Shown here: positions 1-5,891 of the stretch, one piece after another
How the letters are laid out: every line of letters begins with the position of its first letter
Numbering within the stretch: the stretch's first letter is position 1
NCBI GenBank assembly: GCA_003552425.1
Contig: PUMC01000060.1
Coordinates: 1 to 10,069, forward strand
DNA length: 10,069 bases
From: Candidatus Acetothermia bacterium
GTDB lineage: Bacteria; Bipolaricaulota; Bipolaricaulia; Bipolaricaulales; Bipolaricaulaceae
Reading direction: 5' to 3'
Notes under the pieces: generated by a model
Told to the model about the DNA's origin: nothing
What the model saw: the letters and a program-made list of their open reading frames with translations, nothing else
Database searches by the model: none
Made by a program: the position numbers and the translations under genes

Positions 1-122
1 CCGGCGACGGTTACGACCAGTAGTGCGGTCAGGGCCACGAGATCGTACCGCCAGCGCCCCCAGACAAACATCACCAGCGTGAACGCCAGCACACCCAGCA
101 CCAACCATTGCCCAGCTGTCAT
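1..122 (-). CDS. SLC13-type permease, N-terminal fragment (runs off left edge)
   Basis: Only the first 40 codons are inside the window; the gene continues beyond base 1. The fragment is strongly hydrophobic: a first helix at about residues 5-20, a basic patch WGRWRYD at 21-27, then the start of a second helix rich in L, V, A and T. The layout of a short helix, F-V-W-G-R-W-R-Y-D and a second helix is the usual opening of SLC13/DASS and CitMHS-type anion transporters, which carry dicarboxylate, citrate or sulfate across the cytoplasmic membrane. The substrate cannot be told. I prefer the ATG at 122 because a GGGGGA ribosome site (131-136) lies 8 bases upstream. An in-frame ATG at 131 overlaps that site. 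The gene follows the small membrane protein gene by 25 bp and is probably co-transcribed with it. Family assignment is by N-terminal resemblance only. Confidence 0.65.
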   Translation of the reverse strand, partial: MTAGQWLVLGVLAFTLVMFVWGRWRYDLVALTALLVVTVA

Positions 123-147
123 CGCGATCATCCCCCGCCGTGGCGGG

Positions 148-537
148 TCAATCTTCCTGGATCCAGTCCTTGAACTTGGCCTTGATGCGCCGTTCGATCA
201 TCGGACCAAGGTCGTCCCAGTCGACATCGTCGGGCGCGTCGGCCCAACGGGCAAAGCCGCGTTTGATGCGATGCTCGATGTCGTGACCGAAATCCTCCCA
301 CTGACGAATCTTACGCCAGGTCCGGAACGGCGATCCGATCGCGATCCCCGCCAACCCCGCCCATGCGAACAGGAGCGTCGTGAGGAACCAAAGGCCGCAG
401 GCCTGCAGGTAGGAGAGCGTGGGAAGGAGTCCGAGGTGACCCGCAACAATGCTGTTCCACAGCATCATGATCACCCAGGCGAAGAAGAAGAACGCCGCAA
501 TGTCCCCATGCCGAATGAGCCTGAACACCAATCGCAC
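148..537 (-). CDS. Small two-helix membrane protein with duplicated C-terminal motif
   Basis: Unrecognised 129-residue protein. Two hydrophobic segments, about residues 12-34 (with an F-F-F-F run) and 47-68, are followed by a charged cytosolic-type tail. The tail holds two copies of a 19-residue unit, W80-W98 and W107-W125, 27 residues apart. They share the pattern W-x-D-x-G-x2-I-E-x-R-I-K-x2-F-x2-W, and ten of the aligned positions are identical. Each copy looks like an amphipathic helix. The start is a GTG at 537; GGAGGTGA at 544-551 sits 6 bases upstream, and a TATAAT box lies just before it. The permease gene begins 25 bp downstream, so the protein might be an accessory or regulatory membrane partner, but that is inference. 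Clean membrane segments and a strong ribosome site make it very likely a real gene. Confidence 0.8.
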   Translation of the reverse strand: MRLVFRLIRHGDIAAFFFFAWVIMMLWNSIVAGHLGLLPTLSYLQACGLWFLTTLLFAWAGLAGIAIGSPFRTWRKIRQWEDFGHDIEHRIKRGFARWADAPDDVDWDDLGPMIERRIKAKFKDWIQED

Positions 538-562
538 CGCTGCTCACCTCCATCTGTCCGGC

Positions 563-568
563 ATTATA
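563..568 (-). promoter_or_regulatory. Candidate -10 box (TATAAT) for the small membrane protein gene
   Basis: A perfect TATAAT on the minus strand lies 25 bases upstream of the GTG at 537, between the oxidoreductase stop (621) and that start. This would give a leader of about 20 bases that contains the ribosome site. The -35 region, GGTAAT at 17-bp spacing, is poor, so the call rests mainly on the -10 box and its position. It suggests that the membrane protein and permease can be transcribed separately from the oxidoreductase. Confidence 0.5.
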
Positions 569-620
569 TGCGCATCGGCAAGGGTATTACCGAGGCCGGT
601 CGCCGTTGGGCGTCGCGGCT

Positions 621-1178
621 TCAGCGGAAGCGTTCCTCACGCCAAGGATCTCCACGGGCGTGGTACCCACGCGCTTCCCAGAAGCCGGCCTCCCGTCGTT
701 GCAGGAACGCGAGTGTGCTGAGGTACTTGGCGCTCTTCCAGGCGTAGAGCGACGGCACGACGAGCCGCAACGGGGCACCGTGCTCCTCGGCGAGGGGAGC
801 GCCGTTCAGCGAATGGGCCAGCAAGCTGTCCGATCGGGCGAAGTACGCCAGCGGAACGTCCGTCGTGTAGCCTTCGCGGCCGTGCGCCATCACCCACAGT
901 GCACCGGGAAGCGGTCGAACGAGCGCGATCACCGCCCGTGCGGGGACGCCTTCCCACACGGTGTCATGCACACTCCACCCCGTTACGCAATGTACGTCCA
1001 CGGTCACCCTCTCTTGGGGAAGCCTCATGAGTTCCGACCAGGAGAGTGTGCGCGGCTCCTCCACCGCCCCGGTGATCTGAAGCTGGAAAGCCTCGGTGGG
1101 CATCGGGGGTACGGGTGCGATGTCGTACACCACAAGATCATCGAGCCAGCGTTGCCCTGGCGGAAGCCGGTCGGCCAT
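621..1178 (-). CDS. Cytoplasmic molybdopterin oxidoreductase, sulfite oxidase/YuiH type
   Basis: 185-residue protein of the sulfite oxidase molybdopterin-binding domain family (Oxidored_molyb). Motifs seen: VHCVTGWS at 62-69, whose Cys64 is the expected molybdenum ligand; TVWEGVP at 73-79; GYTTDVPL at 103-110; the EHGAPLRLVVP block at 132-142; YAWKSAKY at 145-152; and the ending GFWEARGYHARGDPW at 165-179. All fall in the order typical of the short YuiH-like branch. There is no Tat signal and no dimerisation domain, so it should be a single-domain cytosolic enzyme. The length matches short members of the family. The electron donor and substrate are unknown, and sulfite oxidation should not be assumed. 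The ATG at 1178 is preceded by AAGG with no spacer, and a TATTCT box lies only 6 bases upstream, so the mRNA may be leaderless. It is divergent from the amidotransferase gene across a 170-bp gap in which I see no strong plus-strand promoter. Confidence 0.9.
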   Translation of the reverse strand: MADRLPPGQRWLDDLVVYDIAPVPPMPTEAFQLQITGAVEEPRTLSWSELMRLPQERVTVDVHCVTGWSVHDTVWEGVPARAVIALVRPLPGALWVMAHGREGYTTDVPLAYFARSDSLLAHSLNGAPLAEEHGAPLRLVVPSLYAWKSAKYLSTLAFLQRREAGFWEARGYHARGDPWREERFR

Positions 1179-1183
1179 CCTTC

Positions 1184-1189
1184 AGAATA
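1184..1189 (-). promoter_or_regulatory. Candidate -10 box (TATTCT) placing the start site at or next to the ATG
   Basis: TATTCT on the minus strand ends 5 bases before the ATG at 1178, so transcription would begin on or beside the start codon. A weak -35-like TTTCAC lies at 1207-1212 with 17-bp spacing. If real, the oxidoreductase mRNA has no leader. Both boxes are degenerate, so this is a tentative call. Confidence 0.3.
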
Positions 1190-1348
1190 GCGCACGGGGC
1201 ACCGTCGTGAAAGGCGTGGCACAGCCGCGTTGCTTTGTGGAACATGGTCAACCCGCTGCTCACCGGTCACCTCGCAAGCCGGCAGCGGATGGCTCGGTAG
1301 GTACCCAGGCGTGGTTCGCCACGTACGCTGTGAACGGAGGAGGGGTCT

Positions 1349-2059
1349 ATGTGCCGGATGATCGTCATCCCCAATGGAGCGCCCGGCGGGGCTGTGCTGC
1401 CGGGGTTTGTCCGCATGGCTGAGGGCAAGAACGCGCTCAACGACAAGAACCGGCAGCCTGGAGCGGTACAGCACGGCGACGGCTGGGGGGCGTTGGTCCT
1501 GGACGGCGGAAGACTGAGGCGCGTTCGCTCTACACACGCTTGCTGGGACGACCCCGCGCTGAAGGAGCTCGGCAACGCTACGGTCGTCGCCCTTCATGCT
1601 CGCCGGGCCTCGCAGGGCGCGTCATCGGAACTGGAGAACGTCCATCCTTTTTCGTTCGCCACCTCGAATGGGACGCTCCACTTCATGCACAACGGGACCG
1701 TGCGCGATCCCCTCGTGGTGCAGCGCCCGCTTCGGGGAGCCACGGACTCGGAGCGGTACTTCGCGTTCCTGCTGGACGGGTTCGAGGGCGCAGCGTTCGA
1801 TGAGCGGGTGCTTCCCGGCCTGATCGACAAGCTCTGCGACTACACCGCCTTGAACGCGTTTCTCATCAGCGAAGGTCGCGCGTGGGTGATCGCGCTGGCA
1901 CGCCACCCCTCCCTCTACTACACGCTCCACTGGCAGAAGACGGACTGGGGAACGGTGGTTGCCTCCGAGCCCCTCGCGGACCTTGCAGACAGGTGGTTTC
2001 CGATGGCCCACCGGTCCCTGACCCGCTTCGGGCCCGGTGAGGAGCGCCGGGTACTATAG
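1349..2059 (+). CDS. Class II glutamine amidotransferase (Ntn hydrolase domain)
   Basis: 236-residue protein with the hallmarks of a stand-alone GATase type 2 domain like YafJ or EgtC. Cys2 follows Met1 and would become the N-terminal nucleophile once Met is removed. Further blocks are HGDGWG at 42-47, ALHARRAS at 81-88, NVHPF at 97-101, HNGTV at 114-118 and DSERYF at 133-138. These match the glutamine-binding and oxyanion regions of the family. Such enzymes release ammonia from glutamine or act as related N-terminal amide hydrolases in the cytosol. No synthetase partner domain is attached, and the neighbours do not reveal an acceptor substrate. The start is clear: ATG at 1349 with GGAGGAGG at 1336-1343, and the required Met-Cys beginning fixes it. 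It is divergent from the oxidoreductase gene and lies 97 bp before the hydrolase gene. Confidence 0.9.
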   Translation: MCRMIVIPNGAPGGAVLPGFVRMAEGKNALNDKNRQPGAVQHGDGWGALVLDGGRLRRVRSTHACWDDPALKELGNATVVALHARRASQGASSELENVHPFSFATSNGTLHFMHNGTVRDPLVVQRPLRGATDSERYFAFLLDGFEGAAFDERVLPGLIDKLCDYTALNAFLISEGRAWVIALARHPSLYYTLHWQKTDWGTVVASEPLADLADRWFPMAHRSLTRFGPGEERRVL

Positions 2060-2128
2060 GTGAGGGGGAGGTATCGCCGGCAGGGCACCGGGGGCAAGGC
2101 GCTCGCGTTCGTGGCGCGTCAGCGTTGG

Positions 2129-2140
2129 GTGCTCGAGCAC
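2129..2140. repeat. Perfect 12-bp palindrome before the hydrolase ribosome site
   Basis: GTGCTCGAGCAC reads the same on both strands and sits directly before the GGGGGGTGA ribosome site of the hydrolase gene. It could be a small operator half-site pair or could occlude the site as a cruciform or hairpin, but it has no loop and is short enough to be chance in G+C-rich DNA. I see no convincing promoter in the rest of this 97-bp spacer. Confidence 0.3.
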
Positions 2141-2156
2141 GGGGGGTGAACTGCAC

Positions 2157-3122
2157 GTGACGCGACTGAGCCTGTTCATGCCGATCCTGTTGCTGGCCGC
2201 CGTTGCCGTTCAGATAAGGGCGAGCGGGGAGGCGCCGTTCGCGGTGGATGCCGCACGCGTTGTGCTCATCGGTTCGCGCTACGGCGTCGACGGATTGCCT
2301 GTGGAGGTCCGCTTCCCCATCATGGGGGACGAGGACGCCCCCGAGGAGACCTTCCCCCTTATTGTGTTTGGTCACGGTTTCCAGCACTCTTTCCGGGACT
2401 ACGCCTACCTCTCGGACGCGCTCGTCCCGCAGGGATATGTGGTGGCCTTCCCCGACCGGATGGCCACGAGCGCGTATATCCCGCTCGATGCCTATGCACA
2501 GGATCTCCTGTTTGTCGCTCAAGCACTGCGCACGCTGAGCATGGATCCGACGGACCGACTGTACGGCGCGATCGGTCCGAGCACAGCGTTCATGGGCCAT
2601 TCCACCGGTGCGGCCGCGGTACTCGTGGCGCTGGCGACCAAGCCTGTGGCCGAGACTGCCGTGTTGCTGGCGCCTCTGGGAGATCTTCGGTTGACCCCGG
2701 TGAGCGGATCCTGCCCCGTGGCCGCCGCGGAAGCGGTGTCGCCGAGCGTGCTGGTCATCGATGCGGCCGAGGACTGTCTAACCCCTCCCCGCGGGCACAG
2801 CGTGCCGATCTTCCACGCGCTCGAGCGTGCTTCGGCCCGCCACCGTATCACGCTCGTTCAAGGTGACCACTGCGGGTTCTCCGATGCCCGAGGGCCCGCA
2901 CAGGCTGTGTGTCGGGCGGCCGAGCGTGCGCGCTGCCTGCGTGGGTTTCCGCCCGTCAGCGTGCAGGGACCAACGATGGGGCCCGCGGCCCAGAATGCGC
3001 TGACGGCACGCTATGTCCTCGGTTGGCTGGAACATGAGCTGCGCGGGCACGAGGAAGCATTCGAATACCTTACGGAGGCGCTCGCCGACGACCCCGGAGT
3101 GCGCCACGTGCGCGCGCCCTGA
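2157..3122 (+). CDS. Exported alpha/beta hydrolase, dienelactone hydrolase/PETase-like fold
   Basis: 321 residues. A basic start and a hydrophobic stretch at about 4-20, followed by RASGEA, look like a Sec signal peptide. No lipobox cysteine is visible. The oxyanion-hole segment is FGHGFQ at 71-76. The nucleophile elbow is GHSTG at 147-151 (Ser149). The likely acid is in IDAAEDCLTPP at 201-211 (Asp206 is the best candidate), and His238 in GDHCGF completes the triad. This order matches the chlorophyllase/platelet-activating-factor-hydrolase/PETase branch of alpha/beta hydrolases. Substrate unknown; an ester or lipid is plausible. Five cysteines (186, 207, 239, 252, 260) fit disulfides in an exported protein. 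The start is a GTG at 2157 with a GGGGGGTGA ribosome site 7 bases upstream. It converges on the ferredoxin gene with 23 bp between the stop codons. Confidence 0.85.
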   Translation: MTRLSLFMPILLLAAVAVQIRASGEAPFAVDAARVVLIGSRYGVDGLPVEVRFPIMGDEDAPEETFPLIVFGHGFQHSFRDYAYLSDALVPQGYVVAFPDRMATSAYIPLDAYAQDLLFVAQALRTLSMDPTDRLYGAIGPSTAFMGHSTGAAAVLVALATKPVAETAVLLAPLGDLRLTPVSGSCPVAAAEAVSPSVLVIDAAEDCLTPPRGHSVPIFHALERASARHRITLVQGDHCGFSDARGPAQAVCRAAERARCLRGFPPVSVQGPTMGPAAQNALTARYVLGWLEHELRGHEEAFEYLTEALADDPGVRHVRAP

Positions 3123-3145
3123 ACGCTCGCTGCCACGCGTCCTGT

Positions 3146-4054
3146 CTAGCGATCGAGCAGTGCCCGAATGTCCAAGGGTTCACCCCGGTTGGATGCCCGG
3201 ACAAGGGTCAGAGCCTGCGACGGACAATGGGCTGCGCAGACGCCGCACCCGAGACAGGCCTCCTCATCGACCTGGGCACCGTGGGGGGCCGTGGAGAGCG
3301 CGCCGAACGGACACACGACCGCACAGGCCCCGCAACCGGTACAGCGATCGGTTTCACAAACAGCGGTGTACCCGGAGGAGGCAAGCATGGGGACACCGTT
3401 CTTCCAAGCCCTCATCGCCCCGCAGCAACAGCTACAGCAGTTGCAGATCGCGTAGAAGCGGTTGAGCATGGCATCCTTGAAGAACGCGTGGTGGACATGG
3501 CCCCGTTCGCGTTCAGCCTGCAGGATGCTCACGGCCTCCTCTTGGGTGATCCAGCGGGCACGCGTGGGGTGATGAGCCGCGACAAAGCTGGCGAAGGGTT
3601 CGCCGACGATCAGGCAGACGGCCAGTGGCAGGCACGGCGAGACCTGCGCCGCGCGGCACGGGCACTCCAGGGCCACGATGTGTTCGGGGTTCTTGATCAC
3701 GATGTCGCGGGCCGTTGCGTAGGGGATGATCTGCTCGAGGTCCCTGAGTTCCACCTCCAGGTCGAGCGTGACAAGCTGTGTGGCGGCCGCCGTGGGAACC
3801 ACCTTCCCGTGGTACGTGTCGGCGAAGCGATTGCTCCTGCTCTGGGGATCCGTTGCACCGCGGCGGCGGGAGAGCAAACGGCCGCCCCGTGTGGCCAGTA
3901 CGCGGAGGGGACGGCGCAGGGCCTCCGGGCGCATCCCGGCTTGGATGTAGAAATAGGGCCAGCGGCCGTAGACGTATCCGTGCAGGAAGTCCAGCACCCC
4001 GTAACCGGGCGTTCGGCGACCCTCACGCGCAAACGCCCGTGTGGTGCGACGCAC
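3146..4054 (-). CDS. Cysteine-rich ferredoxin-like protein with 2x[4Fe-4S] and CNCCSCCC block
   Basis: 302 residues if started at the GTG at 4054. The C-terminus has two classical 4Fe-4S motifs: Cys238, 241, 244, 248-Pro and Cys267, 270, 273, 277-Pro. Upstream is an unusual CNCCSCCC block at 204-211, with six cysteines in eight residues, and before it CPCR at 131-134 plus Cys141 and Cys147. That makes 19 cysteines in all, enough for clusters beyond the two ferredoxin ones. The N-terminus carries the aromatic segment HGYVYGRWPYFYI at 25-37 but no true membrane helix. I recall the CPCR and CNCC-x-CCC layout from uncharacterised ferredoxins of anaerobes, and no specific function is known to me. 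Electron transfer is a safe general role; a partner is not visible nearby. I chose GTG 4054 because AAGGGA lies 7 bases upstream. The frame is open up to ATG 4144, but that start would overlap the divergent gene's promoter. Confidence 0.85.
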   Translation of the reverse strand: MRRTTRAFAREGRRTPGYGVLDFLHGYVYGRWPYFYIQAGMRPEALRRPLRVLATRGGRLLSRRRGATDPQSRSNRFADTYHGKVVPTAAATQLVTLDLEVELRDLEQIIPYATARDIVIKNPEHIVALECPCRAAQVSPCLPLAVCLIVGEPFASFVAAHHPTRARWITQEEAVSILQAERERGHVHHAFFKDAMLNRFYAICNCCSCCCGAMRAWKNGVPMLASSGYTAVCETDRCTGCGACAVVCPFGALSTAPHGAQVDEEACLGCGVCAAHCPSQALTLVRASNRGEPLDIRALLDR

Positions 4055-4061
4055 GGGCCAA

Positions 4062-4067
4062 TCCCTT
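4062..4067 (-). promoter_or_regulatory. Ribosome site (AAGGGA) that decides the ferredoxin start
   Basis: AAGGGA on the minus strand is 7 bases upstream of the GTG at 4054. The alternative in-frame ATG at 4081 has GGGGA directly abutting it, and the ATG at 4144 would place an inverted repeat inside the coding region. This site therefore favours a 302-residue product over 311 or 332 residues. Confidence 0.5.
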
Positions 4068-4075
4068 ATGCCACG

Positions 4076-4102
4076 CCTCATTCCCCGATGTGTGGAATGA
4101 GG
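4076..4102. repeat. Perfect 9-bp inverted repeat between divergent genes
   Basis: CCTCATTCC at 4076-4084 and its exact reverse complement GGAATGAGG at 4094-4102 are separated by 9 bases. The dyad lies 22 bases upstream of the ferredoxin start at 4054 and about 90 bases upstream of the plus-strand start at 4191. The spacing between arm centres is 18 bp, a plausible geometry for a dimeric repressor reading one face over about two helical turns. As RNA it could instead form a hairpin in the ferredoxin leader. No long U-tract follows on either strand, so a terminator is unlikely. Confidence 0.5.
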
Positions 4103-4123
4103 GCGTTGTCCCCGTGGCCTGAT

Positions 4124-4152
4124 TTGTAGCCGCATGCCGTTCATGGTACGGT
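4124..4152 (+). promoter_or_regulatory. Candidate promoter for the 4191-5881 gene pair
   Basis: TTGTAG at 4124-4129 and TACGGT at 4147-4152 are separated by exactly 17 bases. The -10 is preceded by TGG, an extended -10 feature. The -35 matches TTGACA at four of six positions; the -10 keeps the first two bases and the last T. The predicted start near 4159 would leave a leader of about 32 bases with a G-run ribosome site. The inverted repeat at 4076-4102 lies just upstream. Confidence 0.35.
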
Positions 4153-4190
4153 CGGCCAGGGGTTACCACCAGATGGGGGGGCGGACACGT

Positions 4191-5108
4191 ATGAAGCGTG
4201 CGGTGAGCATCAGCATCGGTTCCTCCACCCGCAACAAGCGGGTCGAGGTCGAGCTCATGGGGCAACGCGTGGAACTCGAGCGTCTTGGCACCGACGGCGA
4301 CATGAAGGAAGCGGCACGGCTGTTCACGGAACTCGACGGCAAGGTGGACGCGTTTGGGCTAGGCGGCGCGCTGCTGGGGTTCCTGGTGGGGGGACGGTGG
4401 TTCAAGATGCACACCACCCAGGGGCTTGTGCAGGGCGTACACCGTACACCTCTGGTCGACGGCACCGGCCTCAAGCGGTCCCTCGAGTACCGCGCGGCTC
4501 AAGAACTGGAGGCCACTGTGGGCCCGTATCTCGATACGCGCCGGGTTCTCGTGATCAGCGGTGTGGACCGGTTCGGACTGCTGCGAGGGTTCCTCGATGC
4601 AGGGTACGCATGCGTGATTGGCGATCTCATGTTCGCGTTGGGGCTCCCCCTTCCGCTGCACACGGAGCGTGGCATTCACCGTATGGCGAAGCTCGTACTG
4701 CCGGTGGTGGGACGCATGCCGTTTCACTGGCTGTACCCAACCGGGAAGAGCCAGGAGCTTCACACACCGAAGTGGGGCAGGTATTTCAAGGCGTGCAGCG
4801 TCATCGCAGGCGACTGCCACTACATCACGCGTTACATGCCGGCGGACCTTAGGGGCAAGATCATCGTCACCAACACCACCACAGAGCAGGACCGCGACAG
4901 ATTCCGGCACGCCGGGGTCACCCACCTGCTGACGACCACCCCCGTCTACGGTGGGCGGTCGTTCGGCACCAACGTGCTCGAGGCAGCCATGCTTGCGATC
5001 AGCGGCTACCGCGGACGGGTGGACTACGAGCGGCCGGGTGACTACTTCACCATGATGGAGCAGATGGTCGACGAACTGGAACTCACACCGACGGTGCAGG
5101 AGCTCTAG
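4191..5108 (+). CDS. Quinate 5-dehydrogenase-like protein of unknown function
   Basis: 305 residues, no signal peptide or membrane helix. It begins with a beta-rich segment (VSISIGSS at 5-12, then an E-V-E-L stretch), then GTDGD at 33-37 and a glycine-rich turn FGLGG at 55-59. A second glycine-rich region around 124-150 (SGVDRFGLL, then the GDLMFALGLPLPL segment) and a C-terminal block of V-T-N-T-T-T-E, LTTTPVYGGRSFGTNVLEA at about 247-265, complete the visible motifs. I recognise this pattern from bacterial proteins commonly labelled quinate 5-dehydrogenase. I see no clear GxGxxG dinucleotide fingerprint, so that label is doubtful. A Rossmann-like fold is plausible. The ATG at 4191 has a G-run ribosome site 9 bases upstream; an in-frame ATG at 4134 lacks one and would cover the candidate promoter. 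The nucleotidyltransferase gene starts 2 bases after its stop, so the two are surely co-translated. Confidence 0.75.
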   Translation: MKRAVSISIGSSTRNKRVEVELMGQRVELERLGTDGDMKEAARLFTELDGKVDAFGLGGALLGFLVGGRWFKMHTTQGLVQGVHRTPLVDGTGLKRSLEYRAAQELEATVGPYLDTRRVLVISGVDRFGLLRGFLDAGYACVIGDLMFALGLPLPLHTERGIHRMAKLVLPVVGRMPFHWLYPTGKSQELHTPKWGRYFKACSVIAGDCHYITRYMPADLRGKIIVTNTTTEQDRDRFRHAGVTHLLTTTPVYGGRSFGTNVLEAAMLAISGYRGRVDYERPGDYFTMMEQMVDELELTPTVQEL

Positions 5109-5110
5109 CG

Positions 5111-5881
5111 ATGGATGCCATTGTGCTTGCCGGCGGTGTGCTTTCTCCCGAGGATCCCCTGTTTCCTGAAGCTCCACGGGGTTTCAAGGCGCTGGTGGAT
5201 GTGGCCGGTAAACCGATGGTGCAGCGGGTGCTGGACGCGCTCTGCGCTTCGGGGTGCATCGAACGCGTGGTCCTCGTCGGGCTGCCGGCAGACGTCGAGG
5301 TCGCCTGCACGCAACCGTGGCGTTCCATCGAGCAGAAGAGCGACGTGGTCCGCAGCGTCCAAGCGGCCGCTGACGCACTGGCCGATGAGGGTACGGATGC
5401 GGACTACGTTGTGGTGGTGTCCGCCGATGCGCCGGCGATCAGCGGGGAGGCGGTGGCTTGGCTGGCCGGGCGTGTGACCGAGACCGATCACGATTTCCTC
5501 ATGTGCGTTGTCGAGCGGTCGACCATGGAGCGGCGGTTCCCCGACGCACGGCGGACCTACCTCCGGTTCAGGGATCGGGATGTGTGCGGGGGCGATATGG
5601 CGGCCTGCCGCCTTTCCGTGGCCCAGGGTGCAGGGGAGCTCGCGGCGGAGCTCTCCCGAGCCCGCAAGCACCCCCTACGCCAAGCGATGCTCATAGGCTT
5701 CGGAACGCTGTTTCTCCTCCTCACCCGCCGCCTTACCTTGGACAGTGCTGTCCGCAGGGTAGGAACACGATTGGGAATCGACGTTTGCGCGCTCGTGTGC
5801 CCTTACGCTGAGGTAGCGATGGACGTGGACAAACCCTCGCAGCTGGCGGTGGTACGGAAGGCTCTCGAGGCGGACAACTAG
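5111..5881 (+). CDS. MobA-like nucleotidyltransferase (NTP transferase domain)
   Basis: 256 residues. The N-terminus has the nucleotide-binding signature: IVLAGG at 4-9, Lys26 in KALVDVAGKPM at 26-36 and VLVGLP at 54-59. The metal-binding strand is VVVVSADAPAI at 100-110, and CGGDM at 159-163 fits the substrate loop. MDVDKPSQL at 237-245 is the late motif seen in MobA-like and IspD-like enzymes. The family joins an NTP to a phosphorylated or cofactor substrate with release of pyrophosphate in the cytosol. The substrate here is unknown: the spacing of motifs is not that of a textbook MobA, and a C-terminal helical part (about 185-225) has basic and hydrophobic patches but no clear membrane helix. 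AGGAG at 5098-5102 inside the previous gene, 8 bases upstream, sets the start. The pair looks like one pathway unit. Confidence 0.85.
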   Translation: MDAIVLAGGVLSPEDPLFPEAPRGFKALVDVAGKPMVQRVLDALCASGCIERVVLVGLPADVEVACTQPWRSIEQKSDVVRSVQAAADALADEGTDADYVVVVSADAPAISGEAVAWLAGRVTETDHDFLMCVVERSTMERRFPDARRTYLRFRDRDVCGGDMAACRLSVAQGAGELAAELSRARKHPLRQAMLIGFGTLFLLLTRRLTLDSAVRRVGTRLGIDVCALVCPYAEVAMDVDKPSQLAVVRKALEADN

Positions 5882-5891
5882 GCGACGGCCT

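Noticed and set aside
79..747. 222-codon plus-strand frame over the left edge
   Set aside because: It runs across the intergenic promoter region and two minus-strand genes with clear membrane and molybdopterin motifs.
1866..2600. 244-codon open frame on the minus strand
   Set aside because: It spans the amidotransferase end and the hydrolase start antisense and shows no domain; both plus-strand genes have intact catalytic motifs.
4076..4102. Inverted repeat as a transcription terminator
   Set aside because: It lies between two gene starts, not after a stop, and no U-tract follows on either strand.
3227..4129. 300-codon open frame on the plus strand opposite the ferredoxin gene
   Set aside because: The opposite strand has clear Fe-S motifs; this frame gives a low-complexity G/A/R-rich protein with no motif, a usual by-product of G+C-rich coding DNA.
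4134..4190. Earlier ATG for the quinate-dehydrogenase-like gene
   Set aside because: No ribosome site before it, and it would cover the candidate promoter; ATG 4191 has a G-run site 9 bases upstream.
4359..5177. 272-codon minus-strand frame opposite the quinate-dehydrogenase-like gene
   Set aside because: H/R/P-rich, no motif; the plus-strand gene has a good ribosome site and a coupled neighbour.
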